A stretch of DNA of 64,000 bases from Turritopsis dohrnii. Taxonomy: Eukaryota > Cnidaria > Hydrozoa > Anthoathecata > Oceaniidae. Shown piece by piece: positions 24,301 to 34,000 of the stretch (position 1 is the stretch's first letter; every line of letters begins with the position of its first letter). The notes under the pieces are model-generated. The model saw only the letters and a program-made list of their open reading frames with translations, had not been told where the DNA came from and searched no databases. The stretch covers positions 1,674,001-1,738,000 of the forward strand of contig BQMF02000011.1 of NCBI GenBank assembly GCA_027922465.2, in the 5' to 3' direction. The position numbers were made by a program, and so were the translations under genes.

Positions 24301-26725
24301 GCCGCCGCAGCCACCGCCACCACCACCGCTGCCAACATTACCACCAATAACAACATTATCCGAGTCAAGAACAACTGAATCACCGCCACCATCACCACCA
24401 ACAACAACACTACAACCAACATTGACGCAGTCTGCAGCTCATCCCGATACTATGCAACCAACGATTTCTACATCCCGGTTAAATGCACTGCAAGGTAGGT
24501 CCGAAACAAGTTTATAGCAAATTGCCTTATTTAATGAATGTTAAATTATTTTCTAATTAGAAAGAAGTAGGTCGCTGAACTGTTCGAGTTGGTATTTTAG
24601 ATAAACAGTTTACAGAAAGTGTTTCAACCCAACCTATCACATACGATGTTTCAAACACTAATACCCCGACCAAACCAGCTCAAGCGATAAAGCCTGAACG
24701 CACTAAAGACAAGGAAGAATCGTTTGATTATAATGAAAGTGAACAAGGTAAGTGAGTTCATAAATATGAAAAAAAAAAAACATTGTAATGATAATTTTCA
24801 AAATTTCATGTCATTGTTCATGTTCATTGTTTTCAGGAAAAGAATCGCCGTCAAAAGAATCGCCGTCAAAAATTCCACAGCTTGAAGCAAAACTTGATGG
24901 AGAGGCATTCGACCAATCCTCTTCTCCTGCGACGACACAATCCACAACATCAGCTGTAACATCGTCAAAATCTGCAAGTGCGGTGTACTATCTCACCAAA
25001 TCCTCTGCGAGTGTTTTAAACGCACAAGATGTCACGACCGAGCCTCCACAACAACCGACCATTACCAATGCTGATCTAGGAGGAAGCGGCGATGAAGAGA
25101 ACATATTCCCGACGACGCAATCGGTTCCAACAACAACGTCGACGACATTAGCTGCGCCAACTGTAGCACCTAACCAAGTGACATATCAAGTTAATTATGA
25201 TAATCAAGGAATCGTTTATCCTTACCCAATCGTGTATCAACCGATCTATCAAGTTCCGCAAGTACTACAACAACCCCAAGTGGTGCAGCAGCCACAACCA
25301 ACACAACTACCACCACAGCCGCAAACTGCAGCTTCTCCAATGGAAACAACCACAACGAGTACACAGAGAATAGAAACAACGCAAGAGAACAAAGAAACGA
25401 AACCCGTGGCAATCGACGAAAGTATGCTGTCTACCACACCCTCCACAACACAATCGATAACAAACTACGGTACGACAACAACACAGGTCCCTGAAACAAC
25501 TATTGACGAGAAGAGTGATAATTCTTCTTCTTCTTCGGCTGCTTATCCAATGCCTATCTCTCAGCAACAACGCTTTAGCGCTATACAACCCACAATACGA
25601 CAGTATGCAAACCAACAAACCTATCAACAAGGGCAACAAGGAACGCAATCGTTACCACAACAACAGGTGACGTCAGCTTTCAATTCTTATCAACCAATCA
25701 CGAATCCTTCTACCTCTACAAAGGAAGAAAATGAAACTACACCAGCACCTGAGCAAAACAAAGCAACATCAACACAAACAGATGAGAACGTCAAGAAATA
25801 TCAGCTTATGTATAACCAAACAACCCTAAGAACTGCTTCTCCAACTGCTTTATCGAGGAATCAGATCCCAGGTCAGGAAAATAAACCATCAAACGATGAC
25901 CAGCTGGATGGTAGAAGTAATTCAGATTTGCAAATCAGTAACAGTCCAACACGAAAATTGAGTCTGTCCAAGCTTCTATTCTCTGCTTCTAAAGTTCTTA
26001 CTGAAGCACCAAACGCATCTTTCCAGCCGGTATCTAAAGATCCATCTATGAAAGATTTAGCCACACAGTTAGCTACTAAAGAAGTTAGTAACTTCTATGA
26101 GCGTCCACAAAAACAGGAGGAAGTTGATCAATTCCATCAGACGATACCCTCACCAACAGAAAGTAACGTTCTTGAAGAAAGCGCAAAATACGAACCGGAC
26201 ATCGATCAAGTGGATGAAAATAATTCAAAAAGAAATCGTGTTCCTGAAATCAGCGAAAACGAAAATGGGTCTGGAGACGAAATTGTCATCAAAAGCGATG
26301 ACGCTTCGCAAAAGTCTCGGGAAGAAAAACGAAACGAAATCGAAACAACGTTCGTTGAAAGTCCGAACAACATCATCGATGAAATAGCGTACGAAAACCA
26401 ACCGATCACGCACCGATCACTCATAGCACGACCGTATAAATATTTCGGTAATAATGTAGTTGGTTTCGTGAAGCAAAAACCAAATATTATGGACACTCCC
26501 CCTGCCGAAGATGACATCGATTGGGGAAATGAACTTTTAGCAGAAACTCGATACACCAACAATGCTGATGTAAGAAATCAAATACCAGAGAACAATAACC
26601 GAGAAAAAGTAGACAATTATCCGAAGTTTCTTCGGAAATCGTATATCCCAAAATCGCTAAATTTTGACGACATAGACCCTGACTTAGATATTCTGCCGTA
26701 CGACGCTGACGGTTATAGAAAATAA
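7696..26725 (+). CDS. Giant secreted mucin-like Thr/Pro/Ser/Gln-rich protein, about 5048 aa, eight exons
   Basis: I assembled exons 7696-7762, 9050-9816, 11856-18183, 18389-18895, 18979-19089, 19164-24494, 24601-24747 and 24837-26725. All have GT..AG borders and matching phases, and together they give an open frame of 5049 codons. Exon 1 encodes a hydrophobic signal peptide (MRYVVLYWKLVALTLLLCSV). Exon 2 encodes an acidic, charged region. The rest is extended low-complexity Thr/Pro/Ser/Gln/Asn sequence with poly-Lys, poly-Pro and poly-Gln tracts. It is broken by a Trp-containing repeat block (residues about 670-900), a six-Cys patch (about 1290-1330), a Pro-Cys segment (about 1975-2020) and Tyr-rich helical-looking motifs. 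No membrane anchor is seen at the C-terminus. I infer an extracellular mucin or matrix protein; I do not recognise an orthologue. The weakest link is the join of exon 2 to exon 3, where the frame also has an internal Met at 11865. Confidence 0.82.
8288..8478. mobile_element. Foldback MITE in intron 1 of the mucin-like gene
   Basis: Arms of about 55 bases mirror each other. The left contains ATAACAAACAACGCCTCG (from 8313) and the right ends with its inverse at 8465, continuing inward through 'ttttcatcct' and 'aatgacgtttgt'. Outside these, AATAG/CTATT-type ends extend the similarity to about 8288 and 8478. There is no coding content. Exact termini and target duplication are uncertain. Confidence 0.6.
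10214..10594 (+). CDS. Ly6/uPAR (three-finger) domain protein with GPI-anchor-like tail
   Basis: The 126-residue frame carries one LU/three-finger-type domain. Paired cysteines start at ISCFYCDKS and the domain closes with HCCFSDYCNS, the CC...CN ending typical of Ly6/uPAR domains. I count twelve cysteines in the domain. A hydrophobic C-terminus (about residues 106-122, ending LLLFDH) without a charged cytoplasmic tail suggests a GPI-attachment signal. The N-terminus is a weak signal peptide; translation may start at Met1 or at the second Met (10232), or an upstream exon may be missing. It lies on the same strand inside intron 2 of the mucin-like gene. An alternative terminal exon of that gene is possible but less likely. 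Confidence 0.72.
   Translation: MSFFLEIMIILSQLQPSKSQISCFYCDKSKTSECNETITCPHPANTCYDVGFYPSFDKDAEPNVFSKSCVHDTNCAEFLICDSSYKCRLHCCFSDYCNSKSFRIPVTFFMLSSVVTVVLFLLLFDH
10765..11091 (-). CDS. Unrecognised 108-aa open frame in intron 2 of the mucin-like gene
   Basis: This open frame on the minus strand has ordinary, non-repetitive amino-acid composition and is longer than most random frames in this AT-rich DNA. I do not recognise it. It may be a fragment of a mobile element or a chance frame. No splice sites, promoter or poly(A) signal single it out. The same intron holds the Ly6-type gene and a 21-bp tandem repeat. Confidence 0.25.
   Translation of the reverse strand: MILFNYDIHYTIHTLAGGKIAAHSRPFREVHQSSFDLEVETKLSVLLFQKKTTGPRKIILRLPFYHIYESKIIMEIRNESFLGVIDQKVYFVVSVYRKAMNGGFIENH
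11186..11268. repeat. 21-bp tandem repeat, about four units
   Basis: The unit ATTGAACCTACATTGAATAT is repeated head to tail with a period of 21 and very few differences, the last unit being truncated and changed (ATTGAACTTACATTG). It sits in intron 2 of the mucin-like gene. No function is visible. Confidence 0.85.
12694..12777 (+). repeat. Poly-lysine coding tract (AAG/AAA) within the mucin-like exon 3
   Basis: A run of AAG and AAA codons gives a nearly pure Lys tract of about 28 residues, immediately after a Gly-Ser repeat (12604-12658) with a single Cys on each side. The mirrored minus-strand frames are pure shadows. Length variation between alleles is likely because the tract is a trinucleotide repeat. 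Confidence 0.8.
13029..13722 (+). repeat. Trp-containing protein repeat (about five copies) in the mucin-like protein
   Basis: Copies begin near 13029, 13150, 13294, 13418 and 13672, plus a degenerate one near 13554. Each has a Met/Ile-x-x-hydrophobic-Val/His-Tyr/Phe core, then a short polar turn, then Thr-Trp-Val/Met-Ala (for example VYSQKHGTWMAR and VYSQELGTWVAV). They are separated by Lys/Asn/Gln-rich linkers of about 25-40 residues. The one non-conforming copy has VWQA and a shortened turn. I do not recognise the repeat as a named domain. Confidence 0.7.
19420..20010 (+). repeat. AQVTDTTQAPN-type repeats in mucin-like exon 6
   Basis: A block of about ten to twelve imperfect units around the sequence 'FAQVTDTTQAPN' forms a Thr-rich, potentially O-glycosylated stretch. 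It is bracketed by copies of the motif TYNPYLPVE (near 19246 and 20014); a third copy lies at the end of exon 3 (near 18109). Unit lengths vary between 10 and 14 residues. Confidence 0.75.
21255..21390 (+). repeat. Poly-glutamine (CAA/CAG) tract in mucin-like exon 6
   Basis: Several Gln runs are separated by the short insert 'ENQ' or 'SENQ', which makes a CAA-dominated trinucleotide repeat. It lies just before one of the Tyr-rich motifs (PSYEDYLIDYYKKL). Copy number is likely to vary. Confidence 0.8.
22810..22995 (+). repeat. Two-unit protein repeat (QEGYTDDNHLPIS) in mucin-like exon 6
   Basis: Two units of about 31 codons share NQK(E/Q)EGYTDD(D/N)HLPISA and end in ERPTT. The DNA of the two copies is still closely similar, which points to a recent tandem duplication inside the exon. 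A smaller tandem duplication, TTPIQRLNK, lies at about 22002-22059. Confidence 0.75.
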
Positions 26726-28015
26726 TAATGACGTCTTACATGTTTATATTCTAAAGCTATTGATTGAATTTTGATTTCTAGTTTTTGTTTGTTGTGTTTT
26801 CACTAGCAATATTATTTACTGCCACACGTTTTCCTTTGATATGGAAGAGGAAAGGCATAATTCACAAACCTCTATCAATTTTTAATGCCGTGAAACCTCC
26901 AGAGATGGCAGCGACATCCAAAACCACTGCGGTGAAGAGCATTTTTATTGAAACAATGTTTATATTTCTATAGAAATATACTCCATCGCAGTGCTTTTTT
27001 CAACAAATCGGTCAACTGGGTGGCCACTATTGGAGGATTCACTGTAATATTCCCGTAGAAAGACAGAACTGTTTCTTCAAAATTAATTGAATCCTATTTT
27101 CACGAAATATTTTTGTAAAAATTTAAACACGTTGTTTTAAATGCAGGTTGGCCAGCAACTTAAAATCACGGCACTACTTCCTTCATCATCTAAACTGGAA
27201 AGAAAGAAATCCTACAAAAAGGGTCCCAAATTGAGATTCTCAAGATGAAGTGCTGGCTTCCCTGTACTGAAATTCTTTATTTTTTTATACGAATAAATTA
27301 ACAAATCTGAAAGCTACTATGTCTTCAACCTTTTGGAACAAAAGTTGAGAGAAAGTGTTTGATTATTATAACAAGAAATTTTTGAGTGTTTCAAAAACAA
27401 GGACTGGGGACAAACAAAAAAAAAAAAGTCAAGTTTAAGAACTAAAAAATGCTTCCCGACCAAAATAAATACAAACTTCTAAATTTCGAAAAATACTTAG
27501 GTAAAAAACAGTAACTTGCATTAAATTTACTCACACAGTAATGAGTTTACTTCTGAAAGAACTCTCACCAGAACAAAACAATAGACAAAACCAAGATTGG
27601 TTTACATCCATGCTCCAGCTATGTCCACCATGCTCCAGCTAAGTCCACCATGGCTGCATTAAGCAAACCATGACATAGTTTTGGGAACATATATATATTG
27701 TCGCACAATCTGAAGGGTAGACTGACATTTCGACTGAAGAAGTGGTAGAACAAAGGTGTTTTTTATGCGCTATGAACTGTTAACGCCATAAACAGCTTTT
27801 GTTTCAAAATAATCATTTCAGGTAAAAAAAAAAATGATTAAAATGTTGATAAGGTAGTTGTTTTTCTTCTTGTGATATGATAAATATGATAAAATTTAAA
27901 ACAAATTTTAAAAACAAAACAGAACACACCATTACCCTAACCCCACTCCACCCCAATACTTTCGCCCTGAAGAACTGTTCCAATAAAAAAATTAAAATGA
28001 ACTACCACGACATCT
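26726..28015. other. Region between the mucin-like stop and the dehydrogenase stop (tail-to-tail 3' regions)
   Basis: The two large genes converge here, so both 3' UTRs should lie in this stretch. AATAAA occurs at 27292 on the plus strand. A direct repeat of 'ccatgctccagcta.gtccacc' is at about 27609-27652. Short open frames on either strand, such as the plus frame at 26785-26973, show no family features. Confidence 0.5.
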
Positions 28016-31000
28016 TTAAACCTGAGGATCAACTAGTATTTTGCAACAGTCACCAGACATCAACGTTTTGAAGGCCTAAAGAAAGGTGTCCACAATTAAG
28101 GTTGACTGTTTTTTTTGTGAGAAATCAAATCCACGAAAAAACAGCTTACTTCCTGATATTCAGACATGGGGAATCGATGTGAAATCGTACAACTGATGTC
28201 AACACTGTAAGAAGGTAACAAGATGTTTCATATCAATACAAAAATTTAATTTTGTTTTATTACTAGAATCAATTTTGTTGGCTTTTTAAGGGGAAAAATA
28301 TTACCACTTTTACCATTTATTTTTCAGAATTTTCTCGCACTCTTCCCATGTGGAAAAAATCTTTCTACCATGGATTGTGTGTAACGCAAGTGACTTGAAT
28401 AAAACATCTTTGGCAACATCTTTAACAAAAAGAGGTTCCTGCAATGAAAAGAGGTGTTCGTTATCAGAGAGGTGCCTGTAACAAAGAGTTGCCTGTAATG
28501 AAAAACAAGATCGAGTGAAATCAAAAACTTATAAAATAATGTTAGCATTTTAACAATGGTGTCGTGGTTACTGTCTTAGAGTTCCACTGGTGCCGTGACC
28601 CGCTTCAGTCACGCGCTTTCAAAGCAGTGTATCACTAAGCGAAAAAATTTGTTGCGCACTGGAGCGATGGACATTTGTAATGCCAACTAGAAGTGTTGGT
28701 GGTGCTGAGAACCTCCAAACTGGTGCATCGGATAAAATTTGCTTTCCGGAGCCTCTAGAGAGCAATTACGCTTCCATTTTTGATACATCTTCTAAATCTA
28801 TTCCTACATTCTTAACCACCACTGTGCATGCTTTTCGTGAACTTTGTTTGATTTCCAATAAGCAAAAGGTAAGTGCTATAATCAACAAACCATCAGCAAT
28901 TATTTATTTAACTTGTTTATATGAGATTTCATATTTTTGACATATTTTTTCCTATAAATATGTCAATATTTTTTCCTACAAGAATGCAGTGGGGGCAGGA
29001 AAAGACATAATAACAACAATGGTTCAGATTGCCAAATAATGTTTTTTCTCAGATTGAATCATTGTTCTTCTTTTTTCATGTTGCACACAATGAAAACAGC
29101 TATGCACATATCACAAATTGTTGACCACGCTTGTTCAGTTGTTGTTGACCTTAATTAGTATCAGGTTAGAACCAAGCCTAGTTGTTGTTGACTAGGCTTG
29201 TTCAGGCATTGTAGACCATCGCCTAAGGGGCTGTTTATATGAGAGGCGGGACGGGACGTTTGCCGGGACGGGACGAAAAACGGGATGATTTTATCCCGCC
29301 TTTACATGAGAAGTAGTTTTGCCGGGACGAGACAGCAATTTTACAATTTAATATTGTAAAAGGTTTCTCCCAAGAGCTTATAGAATGGCAATCGAACAAT
29401 TTAGAAAAAAGAATTATCGCAGATGGTCTCTACTTGTGGTTGCTTTCGAACTAACTTCTGTATCTGTAATCTCCAACCGAATATAAGAACCAGTCAATTT
29501 TCAAACGTCCCGGGACAGTGTGTTTATATGATGAAAAACGTCCCGCTTAAGCGGGATCCCGGTTTGAGAAAGCGAGATCTCGCCTAACCGGGACGGGACG
29601 TTTTTTGTCCCGGGATAGTTTTTTTCATATAAACACGAGATAGATTTTTTATAAAAACTTCAATGGAGGCGGGATCCCGTTTTTCGTCCCGTCCCGGCAA
29701 ACGTCCCGTCCCGCCTCTCATATAAACAGCCCCTAAGTTTAGGGTGCATCCCCTTCTGTCCTTTTATTTGGCCAATCTTTGGGTTTTTCTTGTGTCTAAC
29801 CCATTAGCATTTCCGAACACATACAGTTAGGCAATGTACCAAGTATTTCAAGTATGACCTTATGATTTTTCAAAACCTGGGAAGTTGATGGCTTTTAAAG
29901 TGTCGACATTATCTGGATGAGAATCTTCATTTCACTAATATCTCTCCCAAAATATTAATTCATTCTCAACAGATAATGCACGGCTGTTTCGCAAGCGAAA
30001 CTCAGTTTACGCATGCGCGGCTTCGACGGTTTTCTGTTAACAGCTTTAAAGATAGCGGTAACCACGCGTGTTTTAATGTGCGCTCTAGGTACTAAGTTCT
30101 ATTGCCATTTATGGCACGATCCTTGTTTCACTGGATGTGCAACATCTCAAACATTCATAATTTTCATGTACTGGATTTTCGAATATGAGCCGTTAAACTG
30201 AAAATTATACATCATATATTAACTCTGAAACTAATAAATATTATTCCAGCTTTAGAAAACAAATTAACTAATTATATATATATAATGATTAAAAATTCTT
30301 AAATCACTCTTTCCTTTTTTTTGTTTACTAATACAGACATTATATACATTATATTATTCGAGATTCGAGATTTTCTCACTTCCACATTTTTGTTGTTCCG
30401 AACAAGATTGAACAATGTTGAGTATTAACACATACAAAAAAGAGACTTGATACTGGACATCCATTAACTATTCTTCCCGCTTCCTTTTCTTTACTTCAGG
30501 TTTCACGATTTGTGCTGCTGGACACGATGATAATAAATGCTGGTTCATTGTATATTCCAGTCTTTTTACTGGATCCTTCACGCCAATGTATCTGGTAAGT
30601 TAAGGGGAAACAATTATAATTTTGGCAATTTGTTTGTATTGAACAATATCTAGAAATATGAATTTACCTAGCTTTCATCTGATTGAACTGATGGTGAAGA
30701 CTCTCTCCACCTTGTTCCCCGTAAACACCACATGCTGATTTCCATTTTCTGATAAATGGAACAAGATGATCTTCCATGATGTGCATTTTAGGGCTTATGT
30801 TCACATTAGGCCAGTTTAGCCGCATAAAGATAAGAATGAACTGCAATTTAGGAATGTAGGAAAGTATATATATTTGAAATTTTTTGATAAGTGTGTTTGT
30901 GTACATAAAAAACATTTCTTACCAAGGGCATCAATGTCACTGGTAGTTAATTCCCTTGAGCTATTGAATATGTTATGACAGCGTGAATATTTTTGAAATA

Positions 31001-34000
31001 ATTCACTATACTTATCGCACATGCCAAGCGCCTTCTGGTTGATTGAATGATCATTTGTTTCCTTTTTTATTGTGTTAATAATGGAATTGCATATGTGCAA
31101 AGTATTTTCTTTCTAAAAAAACAATTTTCATTAAAATTTGTTTACTGGTTAAAATGAAGTACTTTTTTTGAATTTTTACAATTCTTACTTTCAGTAATTT
31201 GTGCACATGGTTGCCAATGAAGCTTTTCCCATGATACGCTTGCCTTTGAATATTAATCTGCTGCAGACTTACATCAAGAGATGAGGCACATTCTAAATCA
31301 TCAACTTGGGGAATGTAATAACTTGCTACAAGGTCAGGACTGCCGCCAGCTATAATGTGATATCCCAACTCTTCTCTCAGTAAACTAATCTCAACACCAA
31401 TGTCGATCAACCTGTCCTCCGGATCATGCCTTTGTTTTAAAAAAATTGTAAATTGATTTTGATGTCTCATGTCAATTTCAGGTTTAGATTTACTTGCCAA
31501 TTCAAGATCTAACATGTGGCATTCTTTTTCCAACATATTAAACATCTTTAGGTAAATACCCAAAGACAAGTGCAGTCCAGGCACTGCAACCTAAAATAAA
31601 ACTTTATTCTTAATTTTATCTGCATTAAACCGTCATTAAAAGATTTCGCACAGGTTGATAATAGCACTTACTTGATCAAGTGGCACATCAAAAAAATGTT
31701 TGTCAATCACATTGAAGTAGTTCTTGGCATTTCTTACGTTTCCCCCGACATTCTTGAAATCTTCATAATGTGTCTTTAAATTTTCCAGGGTCCTTGATGT
31801 TGATGTCCCTCTGATAAATGTTGGAAAATGCATTTGATCGTGTGTCACTAGACACCATAAGCAAGGATGACGTCCTGAAATTGTCATATATATTAAAATA
31901 TATAGTTAAATTCTATGTCAGTGAATTAATTTTTAGGCCGTCACTTACCATTAGCACCAGAAATCTCATACATGGTGCAAAGAAATGCGTAATCTCCGTA
32001 TATAAAGAGGCGTAGCTGTTTGTTTTCGAATCTAGTTTTCTGCAGCATTGTTACTTGCGGTTGGAATCGCTTCAAGCATGTTCGTAGATTACTGCTGCTA
32101 TCCTTCGCTTCAAAAATGGAATATATGATGGTGTTGTCTGGTCTATTGGGTTTGTTGACATTGACAATTTGGTAACCCATCTTGAAACTGCTCCCTCCAT
32201 GGTCTCCTCCTATTTTGACATGGATTTCATTTTCACAAATGAAAGGATGTTGAACAAGCAAATTGCTTTCTTGCAATTGCCTTAATCGTTTCAAACAATG
32301 TCCAACCAGATTGTAAATGTATGCCCATGGAACAAGGACGACCTCAATTGCTGCTCCGTTTACTTTTGTCAAGGGTGCCAGTTCAGCATTTAAACCCAGT
32401 CCTACCCAGTCAATTGCAGTTTTCCTTGTCTCCTTTTCTGATGATAACTTTAAAATGAAAGTTTTTAGCCATCTTGAAATATTTCGTAATTGATTCCAAG
32501 GAATATTCAAAGTTGATTTCATGGCTGCGACATGTTGTGGTGGAATGACTGCTTGTACTTTCAGTTGTTTTACTATGCTGGAACGTTCACATTCACCAAG
32601 GCTTTGAATTACTGCAACTGTTTGTGTGGAAATAGCATCATTAGATGGGCCAGCAATCATGGATATCAGCTCTTTTGTTGTTTTAGTTCTGACCTGCACA
32701 CTTCTTTTACTAGATACGTGAGATTGTTTTGTTGGTATACGAATAGGTGTTATTGTGAGTGGCTAAAAAATATTAAAAATTTTATTGATGACAAAGTTAT
32801 GTAAATTTCTGATAGTCTTACAAACGCATGCATACACACAGTTTCATCCACAAAACATTGTTGTTTTTATTGACTGACCTATTTAGACTAAGCATTATTA
32901 AGGTGTGTTTACCTTAGAGCCTTTGGTAGGTAGCTGTACACTGTTGTTAGGTAACCTTGACTTTTGCATCTGTATGCCAATGCCATGAGTAACACACTCC
33001 ATGACTTCTTGAGGTACGTCTTCAGAGGAATCAATGTTCAGTATATCACTTGTGGTAATAACTGTCTTTTTTCTGCAAAAGTGACCTTTAAAACCAGTAA
33101 TGATGAAATGGGTTTCACATAAAGTGCAAAAGATTTTTTGCATTAAAAGGGCATTTAGGACTTGACCTGATTGAATTGAATTTTCACTCGGAAAAACACA
33201 TTTTTGGCAAATAGGGCAATTGCTATCCTTTTGTAAGTGTGTTGTGAGGCATATTCCACAGAAGGTGTGGGTGCAAGTCACTATGTACAGGGGTTTCCTC
33301 ACTAAGTCTTCACAAATTCCACAGATATAAGGTCTAATATGATCATTTTGTACGATTGAAAAATCTTTCAGGCTGAAATCAATATCTTGTTGAGGGGACA
33401 TAGCATGTAATTTGTCTAGAAGAGATGACCAACTACCCTGTGCAGAAGCAGGTGATTTGACTGGGTGCCCTTTATTCTTTTTTTTGCTGGGGCGACCTCC
33501 TTTAGCATTTGACTTAAATAACATGCAAGTGCTGCAGTTTCCAATGCAGTGTTCTTTCCAAGTTAAAGGGATCAATGTGTGAATGGAACCACGCTTTAAC
33601 AGGTTGTTCAGCTTTGCATAGCAGTTATTGCAAAAGAATTTTGGATGTATTGCATCTTGATCGGTGTTGAAATCTGCTTTGAATGCAGTACTCAGGTCAT
33701 TTATGTGTTTTTCTATTGAATATTTAACTCTGTAAGATATGATAATGCCACAAATTCTACAGAGTTTTTCCAGGCAATCATCATGAGACAGTTTGTCGGC
33801 CATATTTATTTACAAAAATCTTCTACTTTAAGGTCTTCTAACTTTCTGTATAAAAATGTTTGCAGTATGAAATTGTGATTAAATGAAAGCTCAAGCAATT
33901 ATTGTATTTATTGTTCCCTTTTCGTCTGCAAAACTTCAGAAATGGGTAAAAGCTCGGTGCAACACAGGAGTGATGGTGGTCTTTTTAGAATTCAAATTTC

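Noticed and set aside
24117..24422. 101-aa minus-strand Val/Leu-rich frame resembling a membrane protein
   Set aside because: It is the reverse reading of the Pro/Thr-rich tract of mucin-like exon 6.
26785..27060. Short plus and minus frames after the mucin-like stop
   Set aside because: No family features, and the phases do not connect to either neighbouring gene.
28680..28940. Plus-strand 86-aa frame with a good GT donor, preceded by a 'tggtgccgtgacccg' stretch resembling an LTR-retrotransposon primer site
   Set aside because: No long terminal repeat, gag or downstream exon is visible, and it lies antisense in the dehydrogenase intron; too little to call.
30013..30201. Plus-strand 62-aa frame at the left end of the RAG1-like element, considered as a second gene such as RAG2
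   Set aside because: It is too short, has no Kelch-like pattern, and overlaps the terminal repeat.
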